This document shows positions 22,589-33,500 of a DNA stretch of 64,000 nucleotides, one piece after another. Source of the DNA: Zygnema cylindricum (taxonomy: Eukaryota > Streptophyta > Zygnematophyceae > Zygnematales > Zygnemataceae); contig JBBHKE010003205.1 of the NCBI GenBank assembly GCA_037447655.1, positions 123,524-187,523 of the forward strand, in the 5' to 3' direction. The translations under genes and the position numbers were made by a program. The notes beneath the pieces are model-generated. The model searched no databases and was not told where the DNA came from. It saw only the letters and a program-made list of their open reading frames with translations. How positions within the stretch are numbered: the first letter of the stretch is position 1; each line of letters starts with the position of its first letter.

Positions 22589-23636
22589 TGTAGAAATTAA
22601 TGTTTTTAAGTATTTTCTAGGTCTGAATAGAAAGAAAGAAGCCGAGGCAGTCTACCTCTAACTTCTCTCTCCAACTCTCAAACTTGTCGCAGTCACTGAG
22701 AAATTGGAGAGGAAGCTAGAGCCATGGCTACTTAGGCTATCCTGAGGTTTACGGGAAATTTATATTAGTTCGGGTTTATTTATTTAAAAGGTATGTGCCG
22801 GCGGCAGGAATCGATCCTTGTACCTACCGGCCGGCAGACAGGAAATAGCCGGTAGCTTTAGCCGTTAAGTCTAGGAGTCATGATACGTAGTACATAGTTT
22901 GATAGTTATGTAAATAGGTATACGAACGATTATTCATTTAACTATAATAGATTACGGGATACATAGATCCGGTAAAATATAAAGTACGGATTACAGTACA
23001 CACTATAAATCAATACCGCGCATTTGTTTCGTAAATGAAACAAATACCGCACATGTATTTATTACGGCTACGATTAAATTAGATTCTAATCGGACGGCCG
23101 AAATTAGCGCCGAGATCGCGGAGGAATTTTTCAGCGGTTTGTGGCCAACGCCACATCGGATGACGCGTGGCAAAATTTCGTTGGATCGTGGAATCCCCAG
23201 AGATTATGGCATCGAATCCGGATATGACATGTGTCGACATTTAGGCCTTGTCGTACAATGTCCGTACCTAAAGTACACCGGCTGCTGTACTTTTGCGTAC
23301 GGAACTCAATTCTGATTGGTTCCGTACATCAGTAGATAGAGTCTGTGAGTGAGATAGGACTTAGAAAAATTAGGAGATAGGACCCTCTCACCCAGAGAGC
23401 TTCTGTACAAAAGGTCAACTTTGACCCTCCATAACTTACTGCTCAGGGGAGCAAATTCAGAGATTCTTTTTGCTATCGACTCAGGGGAGTCTTGTCTTCA
23501 CAAGGTTGAAGGTGGTCAGAGTTTTTGTCTGCCAGGGTGGCAGTTATTTTTGCTTAAACACAAAGGGGTCAGGATTATCCTAGAGGCTTCTTGGAAGCTG
23601 TCCACTCTGAGGACTTATGGAGGTCTCAGAGTTTCA
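22589..23636 (+). repeat. Copia C 5' LTR (1048 bp)
   Basis: TGTAGAAATTAATG to GAGTTTCA. Landmarks: conserved motif ACTTGTCGCAGTCACTGAG at 22682-22700 flanked by a pyrimidine tract and its purine complement; GCCATGGCT; antisense tRNA-like module at 22795-22880; CCAAT-like and GTACGGAAC/GTTCCGTAC pair near 23300-23325; inverted GGTCAACTTTGACC at 23413-23426. The last 20 bases include an ATG (23617) in frame with gag. Confidence 0.95.
22795..22880 (-). promoter_or_regulatory. tRNA-like (B-box) module in C 5' LTR, antisense
   Basis: On the minus strand: AACGGCTAAAGCTACCGGCT, then GTACAAGGATCGATTCCTGC. The B-box-like core GGATCGATTCC differs from GGTTCGANTCC only in the third base. Closed by CCGGCAC pairing with the upstream GCCGG block. 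The same module lies in the 3' LTR near 28195-28280. Confidence 0.5.
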
Positions 23637-26600
23637 GGTTATGGGCCCACCCTCAAGGGTACCAATCTTTAATGGAACTGGCTTCATATACTGGGAAAGT
23701 AGGATGATAGGAGCTCTATGCGAAAAAAGGTTTTGGGGGATAGTGAGTGGACGATTGGGGCATCCATCAAGTCTTGGAATTCCTCCAGGGTTTAAAGGAA
23801 GCAGATTCACCAGGAAAGAGGATTCACCTTCAACGGAGGACACAAAGGAAAGAGAGGTGGTGGACAAAGGAAAGGAGAAGGAGGCGACCACACCAATAAC
23901 AACTGGTTTAGCATTCATGTCACCTATTCCGAGGAACGAGGAGAATGATACTGAAACCTGGGACTTCAACAATATGGCGGCAAAGCACTTCATCCTACGC
24001 CATCTCACTCAAGGACTTGCATGTCCTCATTTGCAGGTAGAGAGGGCATCCGATCTTTGGATGGCTCTCATAGAGATGTACCGAAGTGGTACGATTCAGC
24101 AACAACAGTTGGCTGATCAGAAAGTTAAGGAGTATGTATACAAAGGGGGAAATATGTTGGATTTTTGCAATGAGCTTGCTACACTGTTCATGGAGCTAGA
24201 GAGTGCGGGAAAATTTTTTAGTGAAAAAGAAAAGGTTAACTGTTTACTAATGAAGTTACCTGATGAGTTCGAGAACATAGTCAACCGTGTGCAGGACTTG
24301 CCGGACTCAAGGTGGATATGGAACTCAGTGGTAGGGATGATTCTCGTTCGAGAGAATACGATTGAGATCCGAAGGGGAGGAAAGAGTGGCCAAGCCTTGG
24401 CAACAGCGACCGATTGGAGGAACAAGGATTCCCAGAAACCAGTCGGAAACTATGGGGGTAGGGAGCAGAAAAAACAGGTTGGCGAGTTCGAACCAAGGGC
24501 TCCCAAAGGTTTATGTCATTTTTGTAAGAAACCAGGCCACTATATGGCAGAGTGCACTAAGCTAACCGAGCTTCGGTTAAAGAAGGGGCAAACCGGTGGT
24601 ACCCCGAGAGGAAAGAAAAAGGCCCTTGTCACACAGGTACTTGAGGCGGAATCCGAGGACGAGGACGATGAGCTCCTTTTGGATGAGGAGTTGGAGGCGA
24701 AAACTGAGGTTGAAATTCCACGAAGGCAGAAATGTGCTTACGGTGGATTGAAAGGTGAAGCAGGCTGGATTATAGATTCAGCTGCCTCAATACACATGTG
24801 TAAGGATAAGCACTTGTTCATTAAGATAAGAAAAATTCCCACCGTAGAGATAGAGTACGGGGATGGGAGGATAGTCACCACTACTCTTGTAGGATCGGTA
24901 GATCTGAAAGTGTTAGTAGAAGGAAAGACATCCATATTAACATTCTCCGATGTATTGTTTATCCCGGAACTGAACAAAAACCTTATCTCTACATCTGTAT
25001 TAGATGATAAGGGTTTTTTTACTAGCACTAGGGAAGGAGTCTTTACAGCTAGTTTTGAGGAGGATGTCTATTTCATTGCTGAGAAAGGTAGCCATGGGAT
25101 GTTTAGGCTGATCTTAAGTAATGAAACGAAGAAACTTTATTATGCTGGTGTTCATGATATTATGATGTGGCATATGAGGCTTAGGCATATGAATCTAGAT
25201 AAGTTAAGAGAGATGAAAAAGATGGGAGTGGTGGAAGGGATTCAGTTCAGTGAGAGTGATGATATAAGTGATTGTAGTGGGTGTGCTCAAGGTAAAGCAC
25301 ACAGATTACCCTTTCCTAAAACAGCCACCTACAAGGGAGAAAAACTTCTAGATCTAGTACACACAGATATTTGGGGACCGGCTAGAGTGCCCTCACCGGG
25401 GGGGAAGAGATTTATGATGACTATAACTGATGATTGGTCTCGGTATTCCCAGGTGTATTTTTTGAAAAACAAGTCAGAAGCTGAGGACTGTTTTAGACAA
25501 TATAAAGCATGGAGCGAAAAACTCCATGAAACTCCAATCAAGAGAGTAAGGAGTGACAATGGTGGAGAGTATACTTCTAACCAGTTTGAGGATTTTTTGA
25601 GGGAAGATGGGGTTCAACACCAAAAGACAGTTCCAGAAAATCCGGAACAGAATGGGGTAGCTGAAAGGTTAAATAGAACACTAAGTGATAGTGCTAGAAG
25701 TATGTTGTCGGATAAGAAGATAGGAAAAAGGTTTTGGGCAGAAGGAATGAACTGTGCTAATTACCTCAAAAATAGAGTTCTTACTTCAGCTATAAAAGAT
25801 CAAACACCTTATGAGAGATGGACAGGCCGGAAACCAGACTTATCTCATTTAAAGGTTTTCGGCAGTCAAGTGTTCAATCTAGATACTGATCGGTCCAATT
25901 GGAAGCTAGATCCTAAAGGAAAACCGGAATACTTATTAGGATATGATGAAGATGTTAAAGGATATAGAGTTTATGATCTAAAAAGGGAAGATATAATCTT
26001 AGTAAAGCATCTAGTAGTTATGGATGAAGGAAAATTTGTGGATCCCTTCAAATATACGAAGTCAGTAAAAATCAGATTTGAGTCAGAAAATTCCGATGAC
26101 TTTGAGCTTCCTAACTATCCTGGTTTTAGAGAAGATGACACTCTTGCAGGAACAAATCAGACCAAAAAGGACTCGGCTGTGGAAACTCCAGTGACAACTC
26201 TACCCGAAGCAGAAGACGTGGTGGAAATTGATTCGGAATCAAGGGATAGGGGAGAAACCGAGTTTGTTCGAAAGAATCCACGAGAACCATCTATTCCGGC
26301 CTCAGATTTTGAAGGGGGAAGGAGAAGTAGTAAAAGACTGCAAGAAAAACATGTTAATAACAAGGTAACAAAACTATCTCATCAAGATGAACCTCAAACT
26401 TATGGAGAGGCGATGACTTGTCCAGAAAGAAATCGGTGGAAGATAGCCATCAATGAAGAGATGGCCTCAATTATGGCAGCCGATACTTGGGAGCTGGTGA
26501 ATTGTCCACCTAACCGAAAACCAATCGGTTGTAAGTGGGTTTTCAAATTAAAACTGAACCCAGATACCACAATCGAGCGCTACAAGGCTCGACTAGTGGC

Positions 26601-27975
26601 AAAGGGATTTACACAAAAGGAGGGAATTGACTACGAGGAAACCTTTGCCCCGGTGGTCAGATTTCCCTCCGTCCGCATACTTCTCAGCCTGGCAGCAGCG
26701 GAAGACATGGAAGTGCACCAGATGGACATCAAAACAGCCTTTTTGCATGGAGAATTGGAAGAGGAGATCTTCATGCGAGAACCCGAAGGGTTTGTGGAAG
26801 AAGGAGAGGAGAGTAAGGTATGCCGGCTGATTTAATCTCTTTATGGTTTCAAACAGGCGCCTCGACAGTGGAATAAGAAGCTTGATGAGTTTCTTACCGG
26901 TCTAGGATATATTCGGATCAGCTCAGATCACTCAATCTATGTTTTCGAAGATGAGGAAGGTTTTATATTTATTGCAATTTATGTTGATGATTTGCTTGTT
27001 TTAAGTAAATCAATGGAAAAAATTAATAAACTAAAAACCGATCTTAAGGGGAGATTTGAAATGAAGGATATGGGGGAAGCAAAATATATTTTGGGAATTC
27101 AAGTAGAGAGAGACCGAAAAAGAAAAATTATAAGATTGACTCAAAAAGAAGCAATAGGGAACATGCTTGAAAAATTTCAAATGGATAAAGCTAATAGTTG
27201 TACAACTCCAATGGAGTTGAAGAAGGGAAGTGAGGGGAGTGAGGAAGGAGGAGTCATAGTCTTAGACGAGGAATTATCTCCTGAAGAACAGAAGTTCATG
27301 CAGACTATTCCTTACAGGCAAGTAGTGGGAAGTCTAATCTATTTTATGAATTGTACCCGGCCGGATTTAGCTGCAGCTGTAGGAGTGCTGAGTAGAAGTC
27401 TAAATGCTCCCACTAAGAAGGATTGGGAGGCAGCTAAGAGAGTTTTTAGATACTTGATAAGAACTAGGGATCTATGGTTGCATTTGGGTGGGGAGAATAC
27501 TGACATCACTACTTGGAGTGATGCTAGTTATGGTGATGCTCCGATGAGGAGATGCACTTCTGGATATCTATTATATGTGGGTGATGGGGCTTGCTGTTGG
27601 AGTAGCAAACAGCAAAAGGTCATTGCTCAGTCCACCATGGAGGCTGAGTATATGGCCTCTTGCTCTGCTGTAAAAGAATTGATGTGGGTCAAGTCTTTAC
27701 TTGTTGAACTTGGTCATGTTAAGAGTGGTGTGCAGAAAATATTTTGTGATAATCAAGCAGCAATCGCTATTTCTGCCAATCCTAAACATCATTTTAAAGC
27801 TAAACACATGGACATTAGACTCAGCTTTGTTAGAGAGAAAGTAGAAAATAAAATAATCAGTTTAGAGTACCGACCAGATAGTGAGATGGTAGCATATATG
27901 ATGACCAAACCTGTGCCTTCCCCTAAGCTAATTTTCTGCAGGGAGAAGTGTGGTCTGAAATTAAAGATTGACTAG
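23617..27975 (+). CDS. Copia C Gag-Pol polyprotein, one in-frame stop
   Basis: A single frame of 1453 codons covers the whole polyprotein. Gag: copia-type N-terminus with PSRVPIFNGTGFIYWE, UBN2-like body, and zinc knuckle CHFCKKPGHYMAEC (residues 300-313). Protease: DSAAS at residue 387, where relatives have DSGAS. Integrase: H...H...C..C with SGCAQGKAHRLPF, then VHTDIW, SDNGGEYTS and PEQNGVAERLNR giving the D,D,E residues. RT: YVDDLLVLS at residues 1122-1130. RNase H: STMEAEYMAS. The only stop is TAA at 26833-26835, where relatives have a Lys codon (LIKSLYG), upstream of YVDD. Start at 23617 (inside the LTR end) or at 23641 (inside the primer site). With the stop and the altered protease site it is probably inactive, but a very recent source copy is likely. 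Confidence 0.9.
23637..23651 (+). other. Primer-binding site for half-tRNA-iMet, overlapping gag
   Basis: GGTTATGGGCCCACC begins right after the 5' LTR. It is perfectly complementary to the anticodon stem-loop of plant initiator tRNA (GGTGGGCCCATAACC), not to its 3' end. This is the site type of Drosophila copia and Ty5, primed by the 5' half of cleaved tRNA-iMet. Its ATG (23641) is in frame with gag. The same 15 bases follow the 5' LTR of H (53711-53725) and F (34697-34711, minus strand). Confidence 0.85.
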
Positions 27976-27988
27976 AAAATAAGGGGAG

Positions 27989-29036
27989 TGTAGAAATTAA
28001 TGTTTTTAAGTATTTTCTAGGTCTTAATAGAAAGAAAGAAGCCGAGGCAGTCTACCTCTAACTTCTCTCTCCAACTCTCAAACTTGTCGCAGTCATTGAG
28101 AAATTGGAGAGGAAGCTAAAGCCATGGCTACCTAGGCTATCCTGAGGTTTACGGGAAATTTATATTAGTTCGGGTTTATTTATTTAAAAGGTATGTGCCG
28201 GCGGCAGGAATCGATCCTTGTACCTACCGGCCGGCAGACAGGAAATAGCCGGTAGCCTTAGCCGTTAAGTCTAGGAGTCATGATACGTAGTACATAGTTT
28301 GATAGTTATTTAAATAGGTATACGTACGATTATCCATTTAACTATAATAGATTACGGGATACATAGATCCGGTAAAATATAAAGTACGGATTACAGTACG
28401 GACTATAAATCAATACCGCGCATTTGTTTCGTACATGAAACAAATACCGCACATGTATTTATTACGGCTACGATTAAATTAGATTCTAATCGGACGGCCG
28501 AAATTAGCGCCGAGATCGCGGAGGAAGTTTTCGGCGGTTTGTGGCCAACGCCACATCGGATGACGCGTGGCGAAATTTCGTTGGATCGTGGAATCCTCGG
28601 AGATTATGGCATCGAATCCGGATATAACATGTGTCGACATTTAGGCCTTGTCGTACAATGTCCGTACCTAAAGTACACCGGCAGCTGTACTTTTGCGTAC
28701 GGAACTCAATTCTGATTGGTTCCGTACATCAGTAGATAGAGTCTGTGAGTGAGATAGGACTTAGAAAAATTAGGAGATAGGACCCTCTCTCCCAGAGAGC
28801 TTCTGTACAAAAGGTCAACTTTGACCCTCCATAACTTACTGCTCAGGGGAGCAAATTCAGAGATTCTTTTTGCTATCGACTCAGGGGAGTCTTGTCTTCA
28901 CAAGGGTGAAGGTGGTCAGAGTTTTTGTCTGCCAGGGTGGCAGTTATTTTTGCTTAAACACAAAGGGGTCAGGATTATCCTAGAGGCTTCTTGGAAGCTG
29001 TCCACTCTGAGGACTTATGGAGGTCTCAGAGTTTCA
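27989..29036 (+). repeat. Copia C 3' LTR (1048 bp)
   Basis: Same ends and length as 22589-23636, with about 20 single-base differences (for example in the tRNA-like module and around 28540-28620). Ends at TTTCA against the target duplication ctgcg. Confidence 0.95.
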
Positions 29037-29066
29037 CTGCGGACTATTTTAGACCAAAGAACAACA

Positions 29067-29727
29067 AAGTCGACTTAATCGGTCCGCTCAACAAACTAGA
29101 TGATTGCCGAGAGACTAGGAGTTGTGCTTTCCCGAGCAAGCCATTGTTCCACATCCCTACGAATGGATGATTTGAGCCCCTTCACGTAGCGATCCACAGC
29201 TTCATCCTCCGTCATCGTAGGTATTTCAACCTTGCCCTCCAAAAACCACTACGTAAACTCTAACACCGAACTTCGTTGCTCCAACACTGCAATCTTATCT
29301 CTTGCAGCCTTAACCGTATTGACAGGCTGCCAAGCGTCACGAAGGAATTGAATGAAGAGAGCCCAAACAGTCGATATCTCATCATTCTCCACCAATGTCC
29401 TCCACCATGCTTCCGCTGCCCCTTTAAAAAGACCACCCGCGTAGTGAATGTTCTCACGGTCCGATAGGCTACGAAAAATCTCAAGATAATTCGCAACAGA
29501 GAATAGCCACGTAACCAGGTTCTTGTGCCTTGCAGGGTCGAACTCGTCGAAAGTCTTAATTTTGGTCTCTAGTAGTCCCTCTCCATGCCTCCATGAGGTC
29601 GATCACCAAGACGAGATTCCAAAATTGCGACGGTGTTGCTCAGCTGCGCGTTCTGTAATCTAACGTTTTCTAACTCCTTGAGAACTTGCGTTAACATTTC
29701 TGTAGTGGATACGCCGTTTTCGCCCAT
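29067..29727 (-). pseudogene. Gypsy G2 gag fragment
   Basis: Reads leftward from the ATG at 29727 (MGENGVSTTEMLTQVLKEL) into a Ty3/gypsy-type gag domain: KTFDEFDP, GGLFKGAAEAWWRTLVEN, then TEDEAVDRYVKGLKSS. A frameshift near 29590 and a stop near 29254 interrupt it. It is cut at 29066, where element U' ends. This is unrelated to the copia elements around it. Confidence 0.8.
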
Positions 29728-29747
29728 GCTCTCGAGTCACGGGAAAA

Positions 29748-29760
29748 TGCTCCGATACCA
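29748..29760 (-). other. Gypsy G2 primer-binding site (tRNA-iMet 3' end)
   Basis: Minus strand TGGTATCGGAGCA, 11 of 12 matches to the standard tRNA-iMet 3'-end site TGGTATCAGAGC, directly after an LTR ending TTACA. It contrasts with the half-tRNA sites of the copia clade. Confidence 0.75.
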
Positions 29761-29761
29761 G

Positions 29762-30240
29762 TGTAAAAGGGACAAAAATATAAGCACCACAATACAGCAC
29801 AATACACAGCAGAAGGCTCCCAGGATCTTCCCGTAGCAACAGCAAGAGTACACAGCAAAGACAGACAAGGTTGCGCTTTATTACTCGGGCGAGGATTACA
29901 AAATTCAGCGCTCGCTGCGAAGAGCTTTTCAAAGAGTCTGTCTTCTCCTACGTTTGTCCCACTATTTGGACTAAGTAGCTGCTAGTCAAACCAATACTGT
30001 ACATATGTACACGTGGACATTCGCAGTCAACCGAGATCTATCGAAGATGTCTTTCTAGTACTATACAGTTAAATCTACATTCTGCGGCGTTGTTATACTG
30101 CCACGCTACGTTGCTATGCTGCGCTACGCTATTCTACTAAGTTGCTAGGCTGGTATGTTGCGCTGATCTGGAATCGCAGCTGCGCTGCTCTGCAAACGCA
30201 ACTATACCAGCCTAGTTTCTAACCACTAAGTACTCAACCT
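29762..30240 (-). repeat. Gypsy G2 5' LTR (partial)
   Basis: Extends rightward from the primer site and contains a low-complexity stretch of gctacgttgctatgctgcg type (30100-30220). Its far end is not defined; sequence alignable to the F LTR begins at about 30241. Confidence 0.55.
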
Positions 30241-30537
30241 TGTAACCCTGTTATATCTGGTTTAGACTATTTGCCTAAGGCTACCGGCTACTTTGGCGGA
30301 CGGTAGGTATCAGGTTCAAATCTTGGGCACGTCAAGTTTATTTTGTAAAAATCTACTAACCTAATATCTATCCCCGTCGGGATAGCATAAGCGACCATGG
30401 CTCTTTCTCCCTCTCCAACTTTCAGTGACAGCGATAAGTAAGGGAGTTGGAGAGAGGAGTTAGAGGCAGATTGCCTCTGCTTCTTTTCTGCATTTTACAA
30501 AACCTAGAAAATACTAAAATAACCTTTAATTTCTACA
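30241..30537 (-). repeat. Copia F 3' LTR, truncated
   Basis: Only the first 300 bp of the LTR (minus-strand start TGTAGAAATTAAAGG at 30537) match the right LTR at 34712-35739. It includes the conserved motif (near 30420-30440) and the tRNA-like module with B-box AGGTTCAAATCTTGG (30275-30340). The remainder is replaced by G2. Confidence 0.85.
30275..30340 (+). promoter_or_regulatory. tRNA-like (B-box) module in F left LTR, antisense
   Basis: GCCTAAGGCTACCGGCTACT (A-box-like) followed by CAGGTTCAAATCTTGGGC. GGTTCAAATCT matches the B-box at most positions and has the canonical TTC of the T loop. Confidence 0.5.
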
Positions 30538-33500
30538 CTCCCCTTATTTTCTAGTCACTGTTTATTTTAAGACCACACTTCTCCCGGCAGAAAATTAGTT
30601 TAGGGGAAGGAACAGGTTTGGTCATCATATGTGCTACCATTTCACTATCTGGTTTATACTCCAAACTGATTATCTTGTTTTCTACTTTTTCCCTAACAAA
30701 GCTAAGTCTAATGTCCATGTGTTTGGCTTAAAAGTGATGTTTAAGATTGGCAGAAATGGCAATGGCAGCCTGATTATCCCAAAACACTTTTTGGACATCA
30801 CTCTTAAGATGACCAAGCTCACCAAGCAAAGACTTGACCCACATTAATTCTTTTACAACAGAGCAAGAAGCCATGTACTCAGCTTCCATGGTGGACTGAG
30901 CAACGAACTCACTTAGCTTCCTCCCAATCTTTCTTAGTGGGAGCATTCAGACTCCTATTTAGTACTCCTACAGCTGCGGCTATGTCCGGACGGGTACAAT
31001 TCATGAAATATATTAGGCTGCCCACTACTTGTCTATAAGGGATGGTCTGCATAAATCTTTTTTCTTCCGGGCCTACCTCATCATCTAAGATTATAACTCC
31101 CTCTTCCTCACTCCCCTCATTTCTTTTCTTTAATTCCATAAGAGTGGTACAACTATTAGCCTTGTCCATGTGGAATTTTTCTAATATGTTTCCAATGGCC
31201 TTTTTTTGAGTTAATCTTATTATCTTTTTGTCTCTGTCTCTCTCTACCTGAATTCCCAAAATATACCTTGCTTCTCCCATATCGTTCATCTCAAATCTTC
31301 CTTTTAAATCATTTTTCAACTTATTTATTTTATCCATAGATTTACTTAAAACAAGCAAATCATCAACATAAATTGCAATAAAAATAATTCCTTCCTTATC
31401 TTCAAACAAATAAAGTGAGTGATCTGAGCTGATCCGAATATATCCCAAACTTGTAAGAAACTCATCGAGATTCTTGTTCCATTGCCGAGGCGCCTGTTTC
31501 AGCCCATACAAAGATTTGATCAATCGGCATACCTTGCTTTCCTCCCCTTGCTCCACATATCCTTCGGGCTTTCGCATAAAAAATTCCTCTTCCAACTCTC
31601 TATGCAGGAAGGCCGTCTTGACGTCCATCTGATGCACCTCCATGTCTTCTGCTGCGGCCATACTGAGAAGTATTTGAACCGAAGGAAACCTGATGACCGG
31701 AGCAAAAGTCTCCTCGTAGTCAATTCCCTCTTTCTGGGTAAATCCCTTCGCCACTAACCGAGCTTTGTAGCGCTCAATGGTGTTATCCGGGTTGAGTTTC
31801 AGCTTAAAAACCCACTTACATCATATTGGCTTCTTGTCAGGAGGACAATCCACCAATTCCCATGTATCGGCCGCCATAATTGAGGCCATCTCCTCATTAA
31901 TGGTTGTCTTCCACCGGTTTCTTTCAGGACAAGTCATTGCCTCATTATAAGTTTGAGGTTCATCGGGGTGAGACAGTTTGGTTACCTTATTGTTAACTTG
32001 TCTCTCTTACATTCTTTTGCTGCTTCTTCTTCCTCCCTCAAACTCGGTTGCCGGAATAGATGGCTCTCTTGGATTTTTTCGAACAGTTTCTACTTCTCCC
32101 CTATCCCTTGATTCCGGGTCGATTTCCACCACGTCTTCCGCTTAGGTTGGAGTTAATACAGGGGTTCCACAATTGGGTCCTTCTCCATCTGATCCGTACC
32201 TGCAAGATCATCATCTTCTTGAAATCCTGGATAGTTAGGAAGCTCAAAGTAATCAGAATTTTTTGACTCAAATCTGATTTTGACTATCTTTGTATGCTTA
32301 AAGGGATCTATAGATTTTCCTTCATCCATAACCACTAGATGCTTCACTAGGATAATATCACCTCTTTTAAGATCATAGACTCTGTATCCTTTTACATCTT
32401 CATCATATCGTAGTAGATATCCTCGTTTTCCTTTTGGGTCTAACTTCCAGTTTGACTGATCTGTGTCTAAACTGAACACTTGACTACCAAAAACCTTTAA
32501 GTGTGAACATCTAGTTTTCGGCCTGTCCATCTCTCATAAGGTGTTTGGCCTTTTACTGATGTAAGAACTCTATTCTTGAGATAATTTGCACAGTTCATTG
32601 CTTCCGCCCAAAACTTCTTTCCTATCTTATTATCTAACAGCACACTCCTAGCACTATCACTCAGTGTTCTATTTAATCTTTCAGCTACACCATTCTGCTT
32701 AGGATTTTTAAGAACTGTCTTTTGGTGTTGCACTCTATCTTCTCTCATAAAATCCTCAAACTGGTTAGAGGTATACTCTCCACCATTGTCACTCCTTACT
32801 CTCGTGATTGAGGTTTCATGGAGTTTTTCACTCCATGCTTTATATTGTTTAAAACATTCTTGAGCCTCTGACTTATTTTTCAAAAAATACCCCTTAGAAT
32901 ACCGAGACCAATCATCGGTGATAGTCATCATAAATCTCTTCCCCCCGGGTAATGGCACTCTGGCCGGCCCCCAAATATCTGTGTGTACTAAATCTATAAT
33001 CTTTTCTCCCTTATAGGTGCCAGTTTTTTGGGAAGGGTAACCTGTGTGCTTTACCTTGATCACATCCACTACAATCACTTAGATTCTCACTTTCACCGAA
33101 TTGAATCCCTTCCACTACTCCCATCTTTTTCATCTCTCTTAACTTATCTAGATTCACATGCCCAAGCCTCTTATGCCACAACATTATATCATGAACACCA
33201 GCATAATTAAGTTTCTACTTTTCATTGCTTAAAATCAGCCTAAACATCCCTTGGCTACGTTTTTCAGCAGTGAAATAAACTTCCTCCTCAAAACTAGCAG
33301 TAAAGACTCCTTTCCTAGTGCTAGTATCAAAACCCTTATCATCTAATACAGACGTAGAGATGAGGTTTTTGTTCGGCTCCGGAATAAACAATAACATCGG
33401 AGAATGTAACTATAGATGTCTTTCCTTCTACTAACACTTTTAGATCTACCGATCCTACAAGAGTAGTAGTGACTATCCTCCCATCCCCGTACTCTATCTC

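Larger units (their letters stand above)
22589..29036 (+). mobile_element. Copia C: structurally complete LTR retrotransposon
   Basis: A 6448-bp element with 1048-bp LTRs (22589-23636 and 27989-29036) and a 5-bp target duplication ctgcg (22584-22588 and 29037-29041). By eye the two LTRs differ at about 20 positions, near 2 percent, making this the youngest complete copy in the window. Half-tRNA primer site directly after the 5' LTR, one long polyprotein frame with a single nonsense codon, and a purine tract (aaataaggggag) before the 3' LTR. It sits in U', itself joined to B2 and G2. Confidence 0.95.
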
